From positions 337,225-401,224 of the forward strand of contig GG745330.1 in the NCBI GenBank assembly GCA_000151295.1: a stretch of 64,000 nt of DNA. Reading direction: 5' to 3'. The notes under the pieces were generated by a model. It did not search any database, was not told the DNA's origin, and saw only the letters and a program-made list of their open reading frames with translations. Made by a program: the position numbers and the translations under genes. Positions 32,084-42,563 of this stretch are shown piece by piece (the first letter of the stretch is position 1; each line of letters opens with the position of its first letter). Origin of the DNA: Allomyces macrogynus ATCC 38327. Taxonomy: Eukaryota > Blastocladiomycota > Blastocladiomycetes > Blastocladiales > Blastocladiaceae.

Positions 32084-33577
32084 TTACACGAGCACGCCCT
32101 GGAAAGGGTCAAACTCGGGCTCGAGCGGCTCGCTCGGCTCGTCATCATCGTCCTCGTCCTCGTCCACCTCGGCGCGGTCCACCAACGGCGCTGCCGCCGC
32201 CGCTGCGCCCTTACCACCCCCGCCCATCTTGTTGGCGCTCTTGACGACGCGGTTCCCATCCCGGTCCGTCTCTAAGACCAGCTCCATATTGCCAATCTTG
32301 ACGGCCACCTGGTTGTCGTGGCCCGGGACCTCGTTCATCACAAACACTTCGCGCTCCTCGCCCTTTTCCGCGACATCGGTGCGCTCGCCCGCGAGCTGCG
32401 CAATCGCGTCCTTGAGCAACCCACCCTGCACGTGCAAGTATTCGGCCGCGAGTTTTGCGACCGCGTCAGTCAACGCCGCCGCAATCCCGCCCTTGCGCAG
32501 GGGCGGCGGGGCGGCCGCCGCGAGGATCTGGTCCGCGACCACATCCAGCGGCGGGGTCGGGCTCGGGACCGCGACCGTCCTTGGATGGAACACGCGAGCA
32601 CTGGCCAGGTCCTGGACGGCAGCCACGATCGGCTCGCCGTGGGCCACGACGGGCGTACAGGTGCGTGTCACGGGCCGTGCATCGGGCGCGTCGGCAAACG
32701 CGCGGTCGGCACACAACCTCGGCGAATGAATGGCGACAACGTACGCACACGTGGCGAGTTCCTTGACGTAGGCGATGCGGTCGGTGCCATCGACCGCGCA
32801 ATGGTACTGGATCTGCGCGGTGCGCGGGTGGCCCGTCACGTCGCAGATGGTGCCGAGCGTGTAAGTTTCGGCGAGGTACCGCCGGCCCGCGAGTCGTGGG
32901 ACTTGTGCGGGCGGTGCGTCGCCCGAGGGCGGGCTCCGGCCGAGAACGTAGTGCACAGACGCGGCATGTGCGCCGAAATCGTGGAATTGTACGGCGTTGC
33001 GCTGGTAGCAAAACTGGTAGCTCCACCAGCCCTGCGAGGTCGATTGGCAGGTGCCGCGCAGCGGGGCAAGCAGGGCGCGGGCCGCGGCGATGAGCTCGGT
33101 GTCGGTGCGCGGGTCGGGGCGGTGAGCTGCGTGAGCCGCCGAAGAGACGGGCACGGATGAAGGTGCGGGTGCGCCGGCCGGGGTGGGAGGCGGGCAGTAG
33201 ACGGCGCGCCCCGATCCGGGGAGGGCGTAGACGTGCTTGCGCGCCTCGTCGTCGGTCTACAGGCCAGTCAGGTCGGGCCAGGATCAGCTTCGACCAAGGG
33301 GCGCGCTCTTCTTGCACGCCGAGAGCGCACGTACGGGCATGGGAATCGGGACTCGGTGGAAGATAATGTCGTGCGCGCGGTCGCCCGGCAGCAGATCGTC
33401 AAACGGCGAGGGCGGGTCAACGACAACGCGTGGGCCGTGCACGCGGTCCTTACCATTGGACGATGAGGACGCGACGCCGGTGGTGACGACATGAGAGAGG
33501 GCAAGAACGGCCAGAGCGAGGAGCGCGGCACGAGGCAGCGGGCCCGTTGCTTTCGTGAGCCGTGGTGGACGCGCCAT
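32084..33577 (-). CDS. OS-9/Yos9 ER lectin (MRH domain)
   Basis: Exons 33577-33335 and 33256-32084 (79-bp intron, GTACGT to TGTAG) give 471 aa. OS-9/Yos9 recognises trimmed N-glycans of misfolded proteins and hands them to the Hrd1 ERAD complex in the ER lumen. Residues 13-30 are a signal peptide core (ALLALAVLALSHVV). The MRH domain begins GTCQSTSQGWWSYQFCYQ and continues with VQFH, GTICDVTGHPRTAQIQYHC, the Glu in VKELATCAYVV and a final SPRLC. The Arg and Glu expected to contact mannose are present. The C-terminal half is Ala-rich with a long acidic region and no HDEL or KDEL signal, so retention would depend on partners. Confidence 0.9.
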
Positions 33578-33949
33578 GGAGGCAGGCGGGCGGTTGTTGG
33601 GTGACTCGGAGCCGCGGCGAAACCGGTGGACAAGGTGCGTGCCGTTGTTGCAGCAAGTCTCGCCTCGTCTTGAGCGGAGTATGCGCGGGGATCGCGTTTG
33701 TCGACGACGACGACGACGACGCGGCCGAAGCCGATGGGGAGGTGGAGCGCAGGGTAACGACCCGATCGCGTCGCAGAGAGGACGCACGTGACGCTGATCA
33801 ACACGACACGGCGCCACGCCAGACAGCCAACCACCGCCTTGATCACCACCACCATCCGGCCGACGAGGCGACGAGCACAATAACGACGTCGGCGACAACA
33901 ACCACGCCGAGAACACGCTGTGCATGCATCGCCCACTCGCTGCAGTACC

Positions 33950-36900
33950 ATGAACCGGCCCAGCCTGGCCGTCCTGGCCCGTCTAACGCCGCGCCCGCTA
34001 CGTGCCCCGCCACGACCGCCAAGGGCAACGCCGACCACGACCCCATTCTCGCGCCGACCACCATGGCAGTCCGCTGCCCTCGCTCGATCTTCCTTGTTCA
34101 CGACGCCGGCCGTGCAAGGCCTCCGCGCGCTGGCCACTCTCTCGCCCGACCCGCAACGCGCCCGATCGCCCACGTCGAGCCCAACCACCACGCACGCGCC
34201 GCGCTTCCAAACAACCGACGATATTGTCGCCTATCTTCAATCTGCGCTCGTCGATGACCGTGGCACGCCCGCCGACAAGCTTGCACGCGCCGCTGCCGCT
34301 TTCCCGGACCCTCCGGCCGATAATGACGTCGGCTCGGTCAACCACAACGACGACGACGCTTGGGACCCGTCACCGCCCCCGCCCGACGATCACCACCACC
34401 ACCATCAGCAGCAGCAGCTCGACCCTCAATTATTGCGCAACACGCCGCGAATTGCGCGCCTCCTCATCCTGCGCGTCTTGTCCTACTGCGCGCGCCACGT
34501 CGTGCCAACCTGCGCCGTTTTTGAGCCGCTCATCCACGCCGCTGTTCTCGACCACGACTGGACGCTCGCTAGCGATATGGTTAACGAGCTCGCAAGCAGT
34601 GCCAACCCAGACCTGCACCCGGTCCGCGCGACGTGGGACTGCGTCCTCCCACCCTTGGCTCGCAACGCGCCTTCACTCGCCATGAACCTGATCGAGCAGC
34701 ACCTCGTCAATGACGAAAAAGGGCTCACGGATCAACTGTCGCCAGGCTCCGTCGACGCAATCATTGTCGCATCCCGCTCGGCTCACTCGCGCGCAGTTCT
34801 GGACCGGCTTCGTAACGCCATGGACCGCGACCCGACCCTCCGTTGGATAATGCCACATCTCGCCGAAGGCTACGCCCGTGCCAACGACCCAGATTTGGCG
34901 CACGCGCTTCTGGACGTTGCTGAGCATGAACCGGTGGATAAGACGGCTATTCTCTGCGCGCGCGTCGTCACGCTCTTTTGCCAACGCCGTGTCGACGACG
35001 CGCTCGCGCTCCTCCAGCAGCATGAGCAGCCACCACCGGCCATGCTTGACTGCGCCGTCAAGTACCTGCTCCGGCTTCCAGCGCACCGCGACACGGCCGT
35101 CAAGCATTGGCTTGCCGTAACACGCCGTCCGTCGCACGTCCCGTCACTCGACACGTTTACTGACCTGGTCACGCACGCGGCACGGCATGCCAAGTGGGCA
35201 TCATCCAACCAGTCGACCGCTGATGCCACGAACTCGCCATTGGCCACGTTCGACTGCTTCCAGAACTGGCGACGGTTGCACCGCACGGGCCAGCTCCCGA
35301 TGGACGCGAAACTCGCCGTGCCGCTGCTGCAGTGGGCCACGTACGCGGCGCCCTCCGAGCTCGGCACGATCCTGCACGTGCTACGCACGCACCGCGTGCG
35401 AATCCCGCCCAACAGCGCCCAGGCCGCCATGCATGCTGTACGGCACGTCGCCGAGCCCGGCGATTGCGGCATTCCGCGACCGGCCCTGTACGAGTCGCTA
35501 CACGCAATTCTCGAGCCCTCGGCCGCATCGGACGCATTGATCCTCGCAGCTCTCGCACGCTTGGGTGAAGCCGACGGTGTCCTGCGCGTCTTGCGGCGCG
35601 TGCCCAACACCACGTCTCTCGATGCGCGCGCCGTGCAGGCCATCGCGCAGCACCTACCGGCCGACCGTGCATACCCGATTTTGCGCGAGGCATGGCACCG
35701 CTCGCGACGGCGACACGCTCGAGGTGCCGACTCCAGAGTGATAGCGCACTTGCAAGCACTTCTGCGTCTCACGGCTGAGGTCCGATCGCGCGACGCGCCG
35801 TACTGGTTCAAGCAACTGTATGGCCCCACAGCATGCCGCGCTGGCTCTCCCGCTCTTGCCGCCGCGCGCGCCGAGGACATTAGTGCACTCGCGCACGCGC
35901 TTGGACAGTTTGGTGAAGTCGAGGTCGTTGACCAGATGGTCGCCGCGCTCGCAGCGGGCGGAGAAGTGCCACGCACCGTAGCCGCAGCCGCTGCGCACGT
36001 GTATTCACGGTCGTTGTGGCCCGACCAAGCGTGGTTGGCCATGCAGGCCGTCAAGGGCACCGACCGGACCGCAAAACTGGCATGGACGTCGTTCTTGGCC
36101 GCGCTCGTCAAAGTCGGTCGCGCCGATGAAGCGCAGGCGCTCATGCTGCAGCTCGTCACCGGTCCATCCGCCGTTGCCGCTGATCTGGATCCGGACGCAC
36201 CACCGCGCGTGCGACTCGGGTCGTTGGTCCCCGTCGCGCTCCCTGAACCCACACCGCCGACCCCCGCCGCGGCCCTCACCCATGTCGCTGCGCGGGGGGA
36301 ACTCGACCCGGTTCTGACCAACGTTTTGCTCGACACCTACCGGCAAACGCACGACGCGCCACGACTGCACCGAGTCGCTGCCGCACACGTCGCGCGTGGT
36401 CGCGCTGATCGCGCGACGTGGACGCTCGTTTTGTCGGCGGCGTTGCAGCACGCGCGCGCCGTGGCCCCCCGTGCCCGTGCCCCAGGGCGTGACGGCCTTT
36501 CTCGACTGGACCGTCGCGGCCGCGGCGCGCGCGGCCACGCAAATGGCCAACTCGAGCGGTACCACGCGCACCTGCTCCCTGGAACTGCTCGCGGTGGGGC
36601 TGCACCGGTGGCGCGCCGTCGCGCACCTGCTCCACCAGCTCGCGGCTCCGAAAGCCGGTGCCGCGCGACCGTCAGGGATGACGCTGGCGCTGGTCCGTTC
36701 ATGGACGGCAGCGCGGCTCGTCCAGGTCGGTGTACCCGCAGCGACCAACGGCGCGCAGATGCGCGAGAAGGAGTTGGCGGAGGTCGCCCACGATGCGGTG
36801 GAGAAGGTGGGCGAGAATGCCGAGGAAGTGCAGGAGATTGCGCAAGTGCTCGATGCGGCGCACAAGGCGCGGATGACGGTCGAGCGCGACTTGTGGACCC

Positions 36901-36986
36901 GGTGCCGGTTGCGCGGGCGGGCGCCAGCGACCAAACTGGCCGAGGTGGTGCTCGATGGAAAGACGGCGGCAAGACGGGCCCGATGA
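33950..36986 (+). CDS. Large PPR-like mitochondrial protein, one frameshift
   Basis: An ATG at 33950 (MNRPSLAVLARLTPRPLRAP) opens a frame with an Arg/Pro-rich mitochondrial presequence. After a His/Gln/Asp-rich linker come some 700 residues of paired helices. Several resemble pentatricopeptide units (VFEPLIHAAVLDHDWTLASD, WTSFLAALVKVGRADEAQAL). Such proteins bind organellar RNA and control its maturation or translation. At 36466-36471 a run of six C marks a switch: the first frame becomes Arg/Gly nonsense, while the neighbouring frame continues as good protein (GVTAFLDWTVAAAARAATQM) to a stop at 36986. Reading five C would join them into about 1010 aa. I cannot tell a sequencing error from a genuine lesion. 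No intron explains the switch. Confidence 0.65.
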
Positions 36987-37189
36987 ATGAAATGAAGCGT
37001 GTTCATGGGCGACGTTTATGAATGTCGAGACGACAGGCCCATCTGCCCACCGTGCGGTGCAACGACAGCATTTATTACAGGCGACATCGCAGATGCAGGC
37101 GTTCCAGGCAGTGTCCCGTCCCTGTCCAACGACACACCTGGCGCCGTTGTGCCGCATGCCGCGCCCTTACCCACGCCTTCGCTCTAAGT

Positions 37190-37445
37190 CAAACCCGACG
37201 CCAACACCAAGCTGTTGCTCACGATGCGCGCAACCAACCGCTGAACACTTCGTTTGGTAATTTGCGCTCTTCCCTTTGTCATCCCTGGTGAGCGCCCACC
37301 ATCACCGAGCCAGCCACCGCACCCAGAGTTCCATGTCAGGAGCACGATCAAGTTTGAATTAGTCGCGCAGGCCTATGCGCTTCAGTCCGCGGTGGGCGGC
37401 AGCCATATCGATTGGATGAAATGTGTGGTCGAGGTGCGGATGTGA
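37190..37445 (+). pseudogene. SUMO gene relic (exon 2 and traces of exon 1)
   Basis: Between a CCCAG acceptor at about 37329 and a GTGCGG donor at about 37437 the frame reads EFHVRSTIKFELVAQAYAL and so on. It aligns residue for residue with exon 2 of the intact SUMO copies (EFKVKSTTKFQKIAKAYAD), with the same phase and the same acceptor and donor positions. Upstream, around 37191-37260, a weak trace of exon 1 (AAGTCAAACCCGACGCCAAC) may remain. No exon 3 is recognised. It is the oldest-looking member of the array. Confidence 0.7.
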
Positions 37446-37969
37446 TCCTTGAACCGCCCCCGGCCTTGCTTGCGGTGCCCTGACTCACTCCCGCCTCGTC
37501 CGCTGGGTTCGCGCAGTGATCGGCTCAGGTCGTGCGCGCCATGGCGCATCTGGGTGGAGAGCAGCGTGCGCCTCGCTGTCGTGCGCGTCGCGTTATTATT
37601 GAGCGTTATGCAACAACGTTATCGTTCTTTTTTCCAACATCGGGTGAGCAGCACTATGAGCAGTGGGCGACCTGACTCTGGACGCGAAATTTCAAACATC
37701 AATTTCAGCTGCCGTTTCCAAAATAATGTGTCAAGCCGACACTGCCTACGATCGGTCCATTTCGGCCTCGGCCGCGAGCCTCCACATAAAGCCTCCACAA
37801 GATGCGACGTGACGCGACGCGACGCAACTGGCTCTCCACACCCTGACACGAGCGCACACGCGCGCAAGGGCCGGCAATCAAATCCGTCCAGTCGCGCTCG
37901 ACGTGCCCGCCCCTTCTCAGCGCATCTTTGCTCAACGCGATATCGACGGCGCGTCGACCCTTGGCCAAC

Positions 37970-38077
37970 ATGGACGACTACACGCCCAGCCCCGATCCCG
38001 AGGTGTATTGCTGCATGGGGCACATGCTCGCTTGGAAGCACTGGCCCGCCGAGAATGCGATTCATACTTCCTGTTAA
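37970..38077 (+). CDS. Possible small protein or first exon (35 codons)
   Basis: ATG at 37970, TAA at 38075. The reading MDDYTPSPDPEVYC, then MGHMLAWKHWPAENA, has an ordinary composition unlike the repetitive shadow frames. It lies between the SUMO relic and the SUMO pseudogene. No match is known and it may be chance. Confidence 0.2.
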   Translation: MDDYTPSPDPEVYCCMGHMLAWKHWPAENAIHTSC

Positions 38078-38259
38078 GGCCGTCACTGCAGCAGGAATCC
38101 GCGCGCACCAACCGCGGTGATGTGCTGTTGTGAACGGTAGCCGCAACGAGGTCGCATGGCAAGCTCCATTTGTCCGTCGTCGCCACCCGGGTGCGGTCTC
38201 ACTCTCACTTATGACCCACCCACCTGTCCACACCGCGACTTGGTGCGTTAATTTTGACA

Positions 38260-38758
38260 ATGGCCGACCAAAAGCCCGACGTCAAGCCTGCGGCTTGTAG
38301 TGCAGCAGGTCACGCTCAAGCTGCGCGATTCGCATGGCGGCGAGATTGGTGCGTCGTACTCCTGGGCAGCCGACCTGCCGGCCAGAAGCGCGTTCGCGCG
38401 CGCCCCCTGCAGGGCCAATACCTGCCGTCATTTCATCGGCACATGTGCTCACGCCCCTTCGTCCTGCTGCTGCATCCACCCACACAATTCAAGGTCAAGA
38501 GCACGACCAAGTTCCAGAAAATTGCCAAGGCGTATGCCGACAAGAAGAACATTGACGTGAGCACGCTGCGGTTCTACATTGACGGCGAGCCCGCCGTGGC
38601 CGAGAGAACTGTGGGTGAGGTGCGTTGGATCGAGCGCTTTCGCGCGGACTGCTGTTTTGTTACAGGGGTACTGACTCACTCCCTCGTCCCAGCTTGATTT
38701 GATTAATGGCAACATCGTCGACTGGAAATGAAGCAGGTTGGCGGGCAGGCGCTGTAAA
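38260..38758 (+). pseudogene. SUMO pseudogene, second member of the array
   Basis: Exon 1 starts MADQKPDVKPAA and then loses 5 nt relative to its neighbours, so QVTLKLRDSHGGEI falls into another frame. The exon 2 acceptor, CAGAATTC in the intact genes, is CACAATTC here, removing the AG. Exon 2 itself is well preserved (FKVKSTTKFQKIAKAYADKK). In exon 3, LDLINGNIVDW is followed by a second frame change before QVGGQAL and TAA. Three independent lesions make it a pseudogene, although exon 2 still looks as if recently under selection. Confidence 0.85.
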
Positions 38759-38911
38759 TGCTATTATGTTTTATCAGAAGACCAGAAAGGCGAGATTGTT
38801 GCAACGTCAAGTATTTCTTGGTCACGTCCTTTTGATCGCGACTTGGTTGAATGCGACCGAGATTGGTCGCTGACTGCGCACCTACCATTTCGCGCACTGA
38901 AACCAGCAACC

Positions 38912-39438
38912 ATGGCCGACGACCGCAAGCCCGACGTCAAGCCCGCGGCGGGCGGTGCAGTGCAGCAAGTGACGCTCAAGTTGCGCGACCCGCAAGGCAA
39001 CGAGATTGGTGAGTGCCAGTTGCTCAGTCCGAGTGCGAGCCTGGACACACTAGAAGCAAGAGCAAGCATGCGATGATCGAGGACATGCTCCGCGCCCGCC
39101 CGCCCATGGAACAGAATTCAAGGCCAAGAGCACGACCTGGTTCCACAAGATCGCCAAGGCCTACGCCGACAAGAAGAACATTGACCTCGCAGGCCTGCGG
39201 TTCCAGGTGGACGGTGAACGCGTCGAGCTGCAGAGCGAACAGACGGTGGGCGAGGTGCGTGCTGTTGTTGCTGACGCGGTCTCATTTCCGTGCCGACTGG
39301 AGAGTCGAACTGAGCTCTGACACGCGCTTGTCGGCGCCGGGCGCATACTTCTCCTACATTCCTACCCAGCTCGAGCTGGAAGACGGCGACACTGCGGACG
39401 TGGAGATCAACCAGGTCGGCGGCGCGAGGGCGCGGTGA
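38912..39438 (+). CDS. SMT3: SUMO (Smt3-type ubiquitin-like modifier), copy A
   Basis: Exons 38912-39008, 39115-39254 and 39370-39438 give 101 aa. SUMO is conjugated to lysines of nuclear proteins through its exposed C-terminal Gly-Gly. The N-terminal tail (MADDRKPDVKPAAGGAVQQV) precedes the beta-grasp fold: TLKLRDPQGNEI, then FKAKSTTWFHKIAKAYADKK and LRFQVDGERVELQSEQTVGE. The C-terminus has INQVGG plus a five-residue tail ARAR-type extension that Ulp proteases would remove. Phases and intron positions are identical to copy B. Unlike copy B it has ELEDGDTADVEINQ rather than the usual LEDGDxIDV in the last strand, so it may be specialised. Confidence 0.92.
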
Positions 39439-39658
39439 CGTGGATTTCGTCGCTGACAGATGTGTTCATTCTGTTCATTTGCGAGTTCGGTTTGGAACAC
39501 AGTCGGATTGTGGTTTGCTTGTCTCCGGCTTGTCTCGAAGGCTCGAACGACGGCCGCGCGCCGTGTTCCTCTTGCAGACCAATTCGATTCGACATCCCCA
39601 CTTCCACGCTACCACGCCCGCACCGCGCTCGTCACTTGGCGCAATTAAACCAGCAACT

Positions 39659-40139
39659 ATGACTGACCAGAAGCCCGACGTCAAGCCCGCGGCCGGTGGC
39701 ACCGTCCAGCAGGTCTCGCTCAAGTTGCGCGACCAGCAGAACAATGAGATTGGTGAGATTTCCCAATACGATGCCGAGATTCGACGTTTGCAGGCGAGAG
39801 GATTATGTGGAGCTCACGGCCGCATTATGGGCCTCGTGTCGCGCAGAATTCAAGGTCAAGAGCACGACCAAGTTCCAGAAAATCGCCAAGGCGTATGCCG
39901 ACAAGAAGGGCGTCGAGGTTAACTCGCTGCGGTTCAACTTGGACGGCGACCGTATCGACATTCAGAGTGAGCAGACTGTCGCGGACGTACGTTGCCCGGG
40001 TATGCGATTTGGCCCGCTGTGTGGATGGGACTGACTTTGTGCTTGCTTTTTGGGTCACGCCGAACGGACATAGCTCGGGCTCGAGGACGGCGATTCCATC
40101 GACGTGACGACGTTCCAGGTTGGTGGTCGGGCTCTGTAG
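39659..40139 (+). CDS. SMT3: SUMO (Smt3-type ubiquitin-like modifier), copy B
   Basis: Exons 39659-39752, 39847-39986 and 40074-40139 give 99 aa. This copy keeps the canonical SUMO sequence: MTDQKPDVKPAAGGTVQQV, SLKLRDQQNNEI, FKVKSTTKFQKIAKAYADKK, LEDGDSIDVTTFQVGG and a three-residue RAL tail after the Gly-Gly. It lies 220 bp downstream of copy A. Intron 1 is at the same codon (Ile-Glu) and intron 2 at the same Glu/Asp as in copy A. It is probably the main SUMO gene of the organism. It is convergent with BUD20. Confidence 0.95.
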
Positions 40140-40377
40140 GATGAAGGAGAATAGGCGTGATTTTTGATCTTGTGTGTTCTGCCATCATTAAGTTCGAAGC
40201 CAAACACCGATTCGAGATTCGAGGAAGAGCAAGCATGTCGCTGCCAGTTGCCCATGGAGACGAGAGACACAGTTTATTTACAGCGTGAGCGGGGCAGAAG
40301 AAGAAAGGCGACTAGAAAGCCCACGACACGCGCGGCGCACACAACCCAAACGAAAATCAGCAAAAGGAAATGAAGAT

Positions 40378-40843
40378 CTACAGCTCCATCTTGTTTCGGC
40401 TCCGCTCGCCATTGTCGGTCTTGAGCCCGACGGCCTCCTCGGCGTCCTTTTGTGTGTAGGGTCCGTCGCGCAGCTCCTTGACTCTGAAGTGGGTTAGAAG
40501 GTGGGGGGGGGGGGGGGGGGACAAAATGCGAAGTGAGCAATCTGCAACGCTCGCCGTCGATGCAGGGCGATGGAGCAAGCACGCACCGCCGGCGGTGCAC
40601 TTTGCTCTTGAGGTGCTCTTGCATGGACGTGTCGTCGATAAAGTAGCGCGCGCACTCGACACAGTAGTGCTGGCCCTGGCCGGGCAAATCGAGGTCAAAG
40701 GCCTGGTTCTTCCACTTGTCGATGTTTTCCGGCTTGAGGTCGTCGCAGATCTGGTCAATGTCCTTGGTGCGGTTCTTGGTCGAGACCTTGCGCTTGATGT
40801 CGCGAATGCCGTGATGGTTGCGTTTTTTGCGAAGGCGGCCCAT
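40378..40843 (-). CDS. BUD20: BUD20/ZNF593-type C2H2 zinc-finger ribosome export factor
   Basis: Exons 40843-40587 and 40483-40378 (103-bp intron) give 120 aa, a usual length. Bud20 shuttles with pre-60S particles and helps their export from the nucleus. The N-terminus is MGRLRKKRNHHGIRDIKRKV, a basic NLS/NES-like leader. Next comes the signature DIDQICDDL, then LPGQGQHYCVECARYFIDD with the C2H2 finger ending HLKSKVHRRR. The intron has an 18-C tract before TTCTAACCC and the CAG acceptor. The C-terminal exon reads VKELRDGPYTQKDAEEAVG, as in the family. Confidence 0.93.
40503..40520. repeat. G18 homopolymer in the BUD20 intron
   Basis: On the minus strand this is a C18 run just upstream of the branch-point-like CTAAC and the 3' splice site, so it may act as an extreme polypyrimidine tract. 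Confidence 0.95.
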
Positions 40844-41309
40844 GGTGGTGCGTAGCGTGTGGGATTGGAGCAGGCGCGGCGTTCAGCTTCGGCTGCGCGG
40901 TGATGGCAGGGCAGACGTGCGTTATTCGGCGTGCGCGTGCAGTCGTTGTGGTCAGCGAGCGGCGGCCAGGGCGGGGACCAGGTGTGCGGCGGCGTGAGGG
41001 CGCGGTTGGTTGGCTGCGGTGGGCGCGACCGTTGACCGCGGTCACGCGAGGTCCACCCGCCGCGTTGCTGTGGGCAACCACTTCGTCTCCCGTCCTCGAG
41101 CCATCGTGCCAGGGCCCAGGCCGCGCCGTCGTCTCCCTCGACAGCAACAGCGATCGGCACACGCCCGCTCTCCAACGACGGCGACGCCCGCGCGCCCCTC
41201 GTCAACGAACCCGCGACTTCACGGCATCCCGGACGCGACGACGCGCTGTGCTGATCCCTCCACCCTCCGGCAGCGGCTTGCACCCATCTCTTCCTGATCT
41301 CGGCCCACC

Positions 41310-42563
41310 ATGCTCGCGACCCCGACTGTCCCTGCCACCCCCACCGCGCCCATGGCCGCGCCAGCACCAGAAACAGCATCCACCAAGATCGCGTCGTCGT
41401 CTGCCAAGCTGCCGGGTCCCCCACATGCTGGAGGGGACGGTCGGCCCACGTCCAACGGCCATGGCGCTGCTGCTGCGACGCAAGCGCCGGCGCCAGCGCC
41501 CGCGGCCGTGATCATGGACCATCTCTACCGGCACGCGTTGCTCGGAGGTCTGTTTGCCGACACGGTTCTGTGTGTGACGGGCCCGTTTTCCAAGTTGTAT
41601 CCGGTCCACGCCATGATCCTCGCGCGCGAACCCGTTTTCCGCGACCGGTTGCTCGCGTTGCGCTCGCAGTCGCTGTCCATGCCGTTTGCGCCAGTGCCCG
41701 CCGTGCTCCCTCCGCTCGGGATCGCGCCGACCGCGCCGGGTGTTGTGCGACCTGCTGCCTCGACGTCGTCGTCGTCGGGCACGGCGACGCCCGTGTCGGA
41801 CGTGGCTGGGTCACCTGTTCTGACTGCGACCTCAGCTGCTCTCAACCCGCTCGCCGACGACATGTCGCTCGCGTCGCTCGGGTTTGTGCGCGGCCGCGAC
41901 TACCTGTGGCGGATTGATGTGGTCCTACCCGACTTGGCGACCGAGGCTGCCGTGAGCCATTTGCTGAGTCCGTCTTTTACTTTCGTGAGCCGCGAAGCCC
42001 TCCCGTCTGTGCCCAACCAAAGCTAACACTTGCGCCGCATAGCCTACCTGTACTCTGGTCACTTGCCACCAACGACCCTTGATCCGGCGAGCGCCATGTC
42101 AGTTCTCGCGACAGCCGCCGCGATTGACATGCCGTCGGTCGTGCAACACACGACGCAAGTCCTGCAGTCGGCACTGACGCTCATGACGCTCCCGCTCTAT
42201 CTCCCGCTAATTGGCACGCCGTTTGCGCCGCTCGTGGCCGACTTCTTGGCCGACCGGATCGTCCACCTGCCGCCGATTGGGCCCGTCGATGACGAGCCCT
42301 TGATTGCCGCGCTGTGCCCACTGCCCTGGGACCTGCTCAAGACGCTCATCGAGGATACGCCCATCCCATCGCTTGGCAACGGGATTCCGCCGGCGTCGGC
42401 GCAGCACGTGCGGTTTGAGCTAGCCAGACGCGTCTTGACACGTCGGGGCCGGAAAGACGAGTCGGTGGTCGTGACGTTTGGCAGTAACGCGGCGGGTTTG
42501 CGCCTGATCCACCGCCAGGCCGACCGGCGGAGCAAGAAGAAGGTGTGGAAGGTGGGCGAGTAA
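41310..42563 (+). CDS. BTB/POZ domain protein
   Basis: Exons 41310-41967 and 42043-42563 (75-bp intron GTCCGT to GCATAG) give 392 aa. After a low-complexity Ala/Pro leader of about 65 residues the BTB domain is seen: LLGGLFADTVLCVTG, SKLYPVHAMILAREPVFRDR. It is interrupted by about 50 residues of Pro/Ser/Ala and resumes with the YLYSGHLPP motif typical of the end of BTB domains, followed by a BACK-like helical region. Fungal BTB proteins of this layout are often Cullin-3 adaptors, which is inference here. The C-terminus is basic (RRSKKKVWKVGE). It is divergent from BUD20, with 466 bp between the start codons. Confidence 0.8.

Noticed and set aside
37619..38260. 213-codon minus-strand frame between SUMO relic and pseudogene
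   Set aside because: Arg/Cys-rich chance frame with no motif; it overlaps the plus-strand SUMO pseudogene start.
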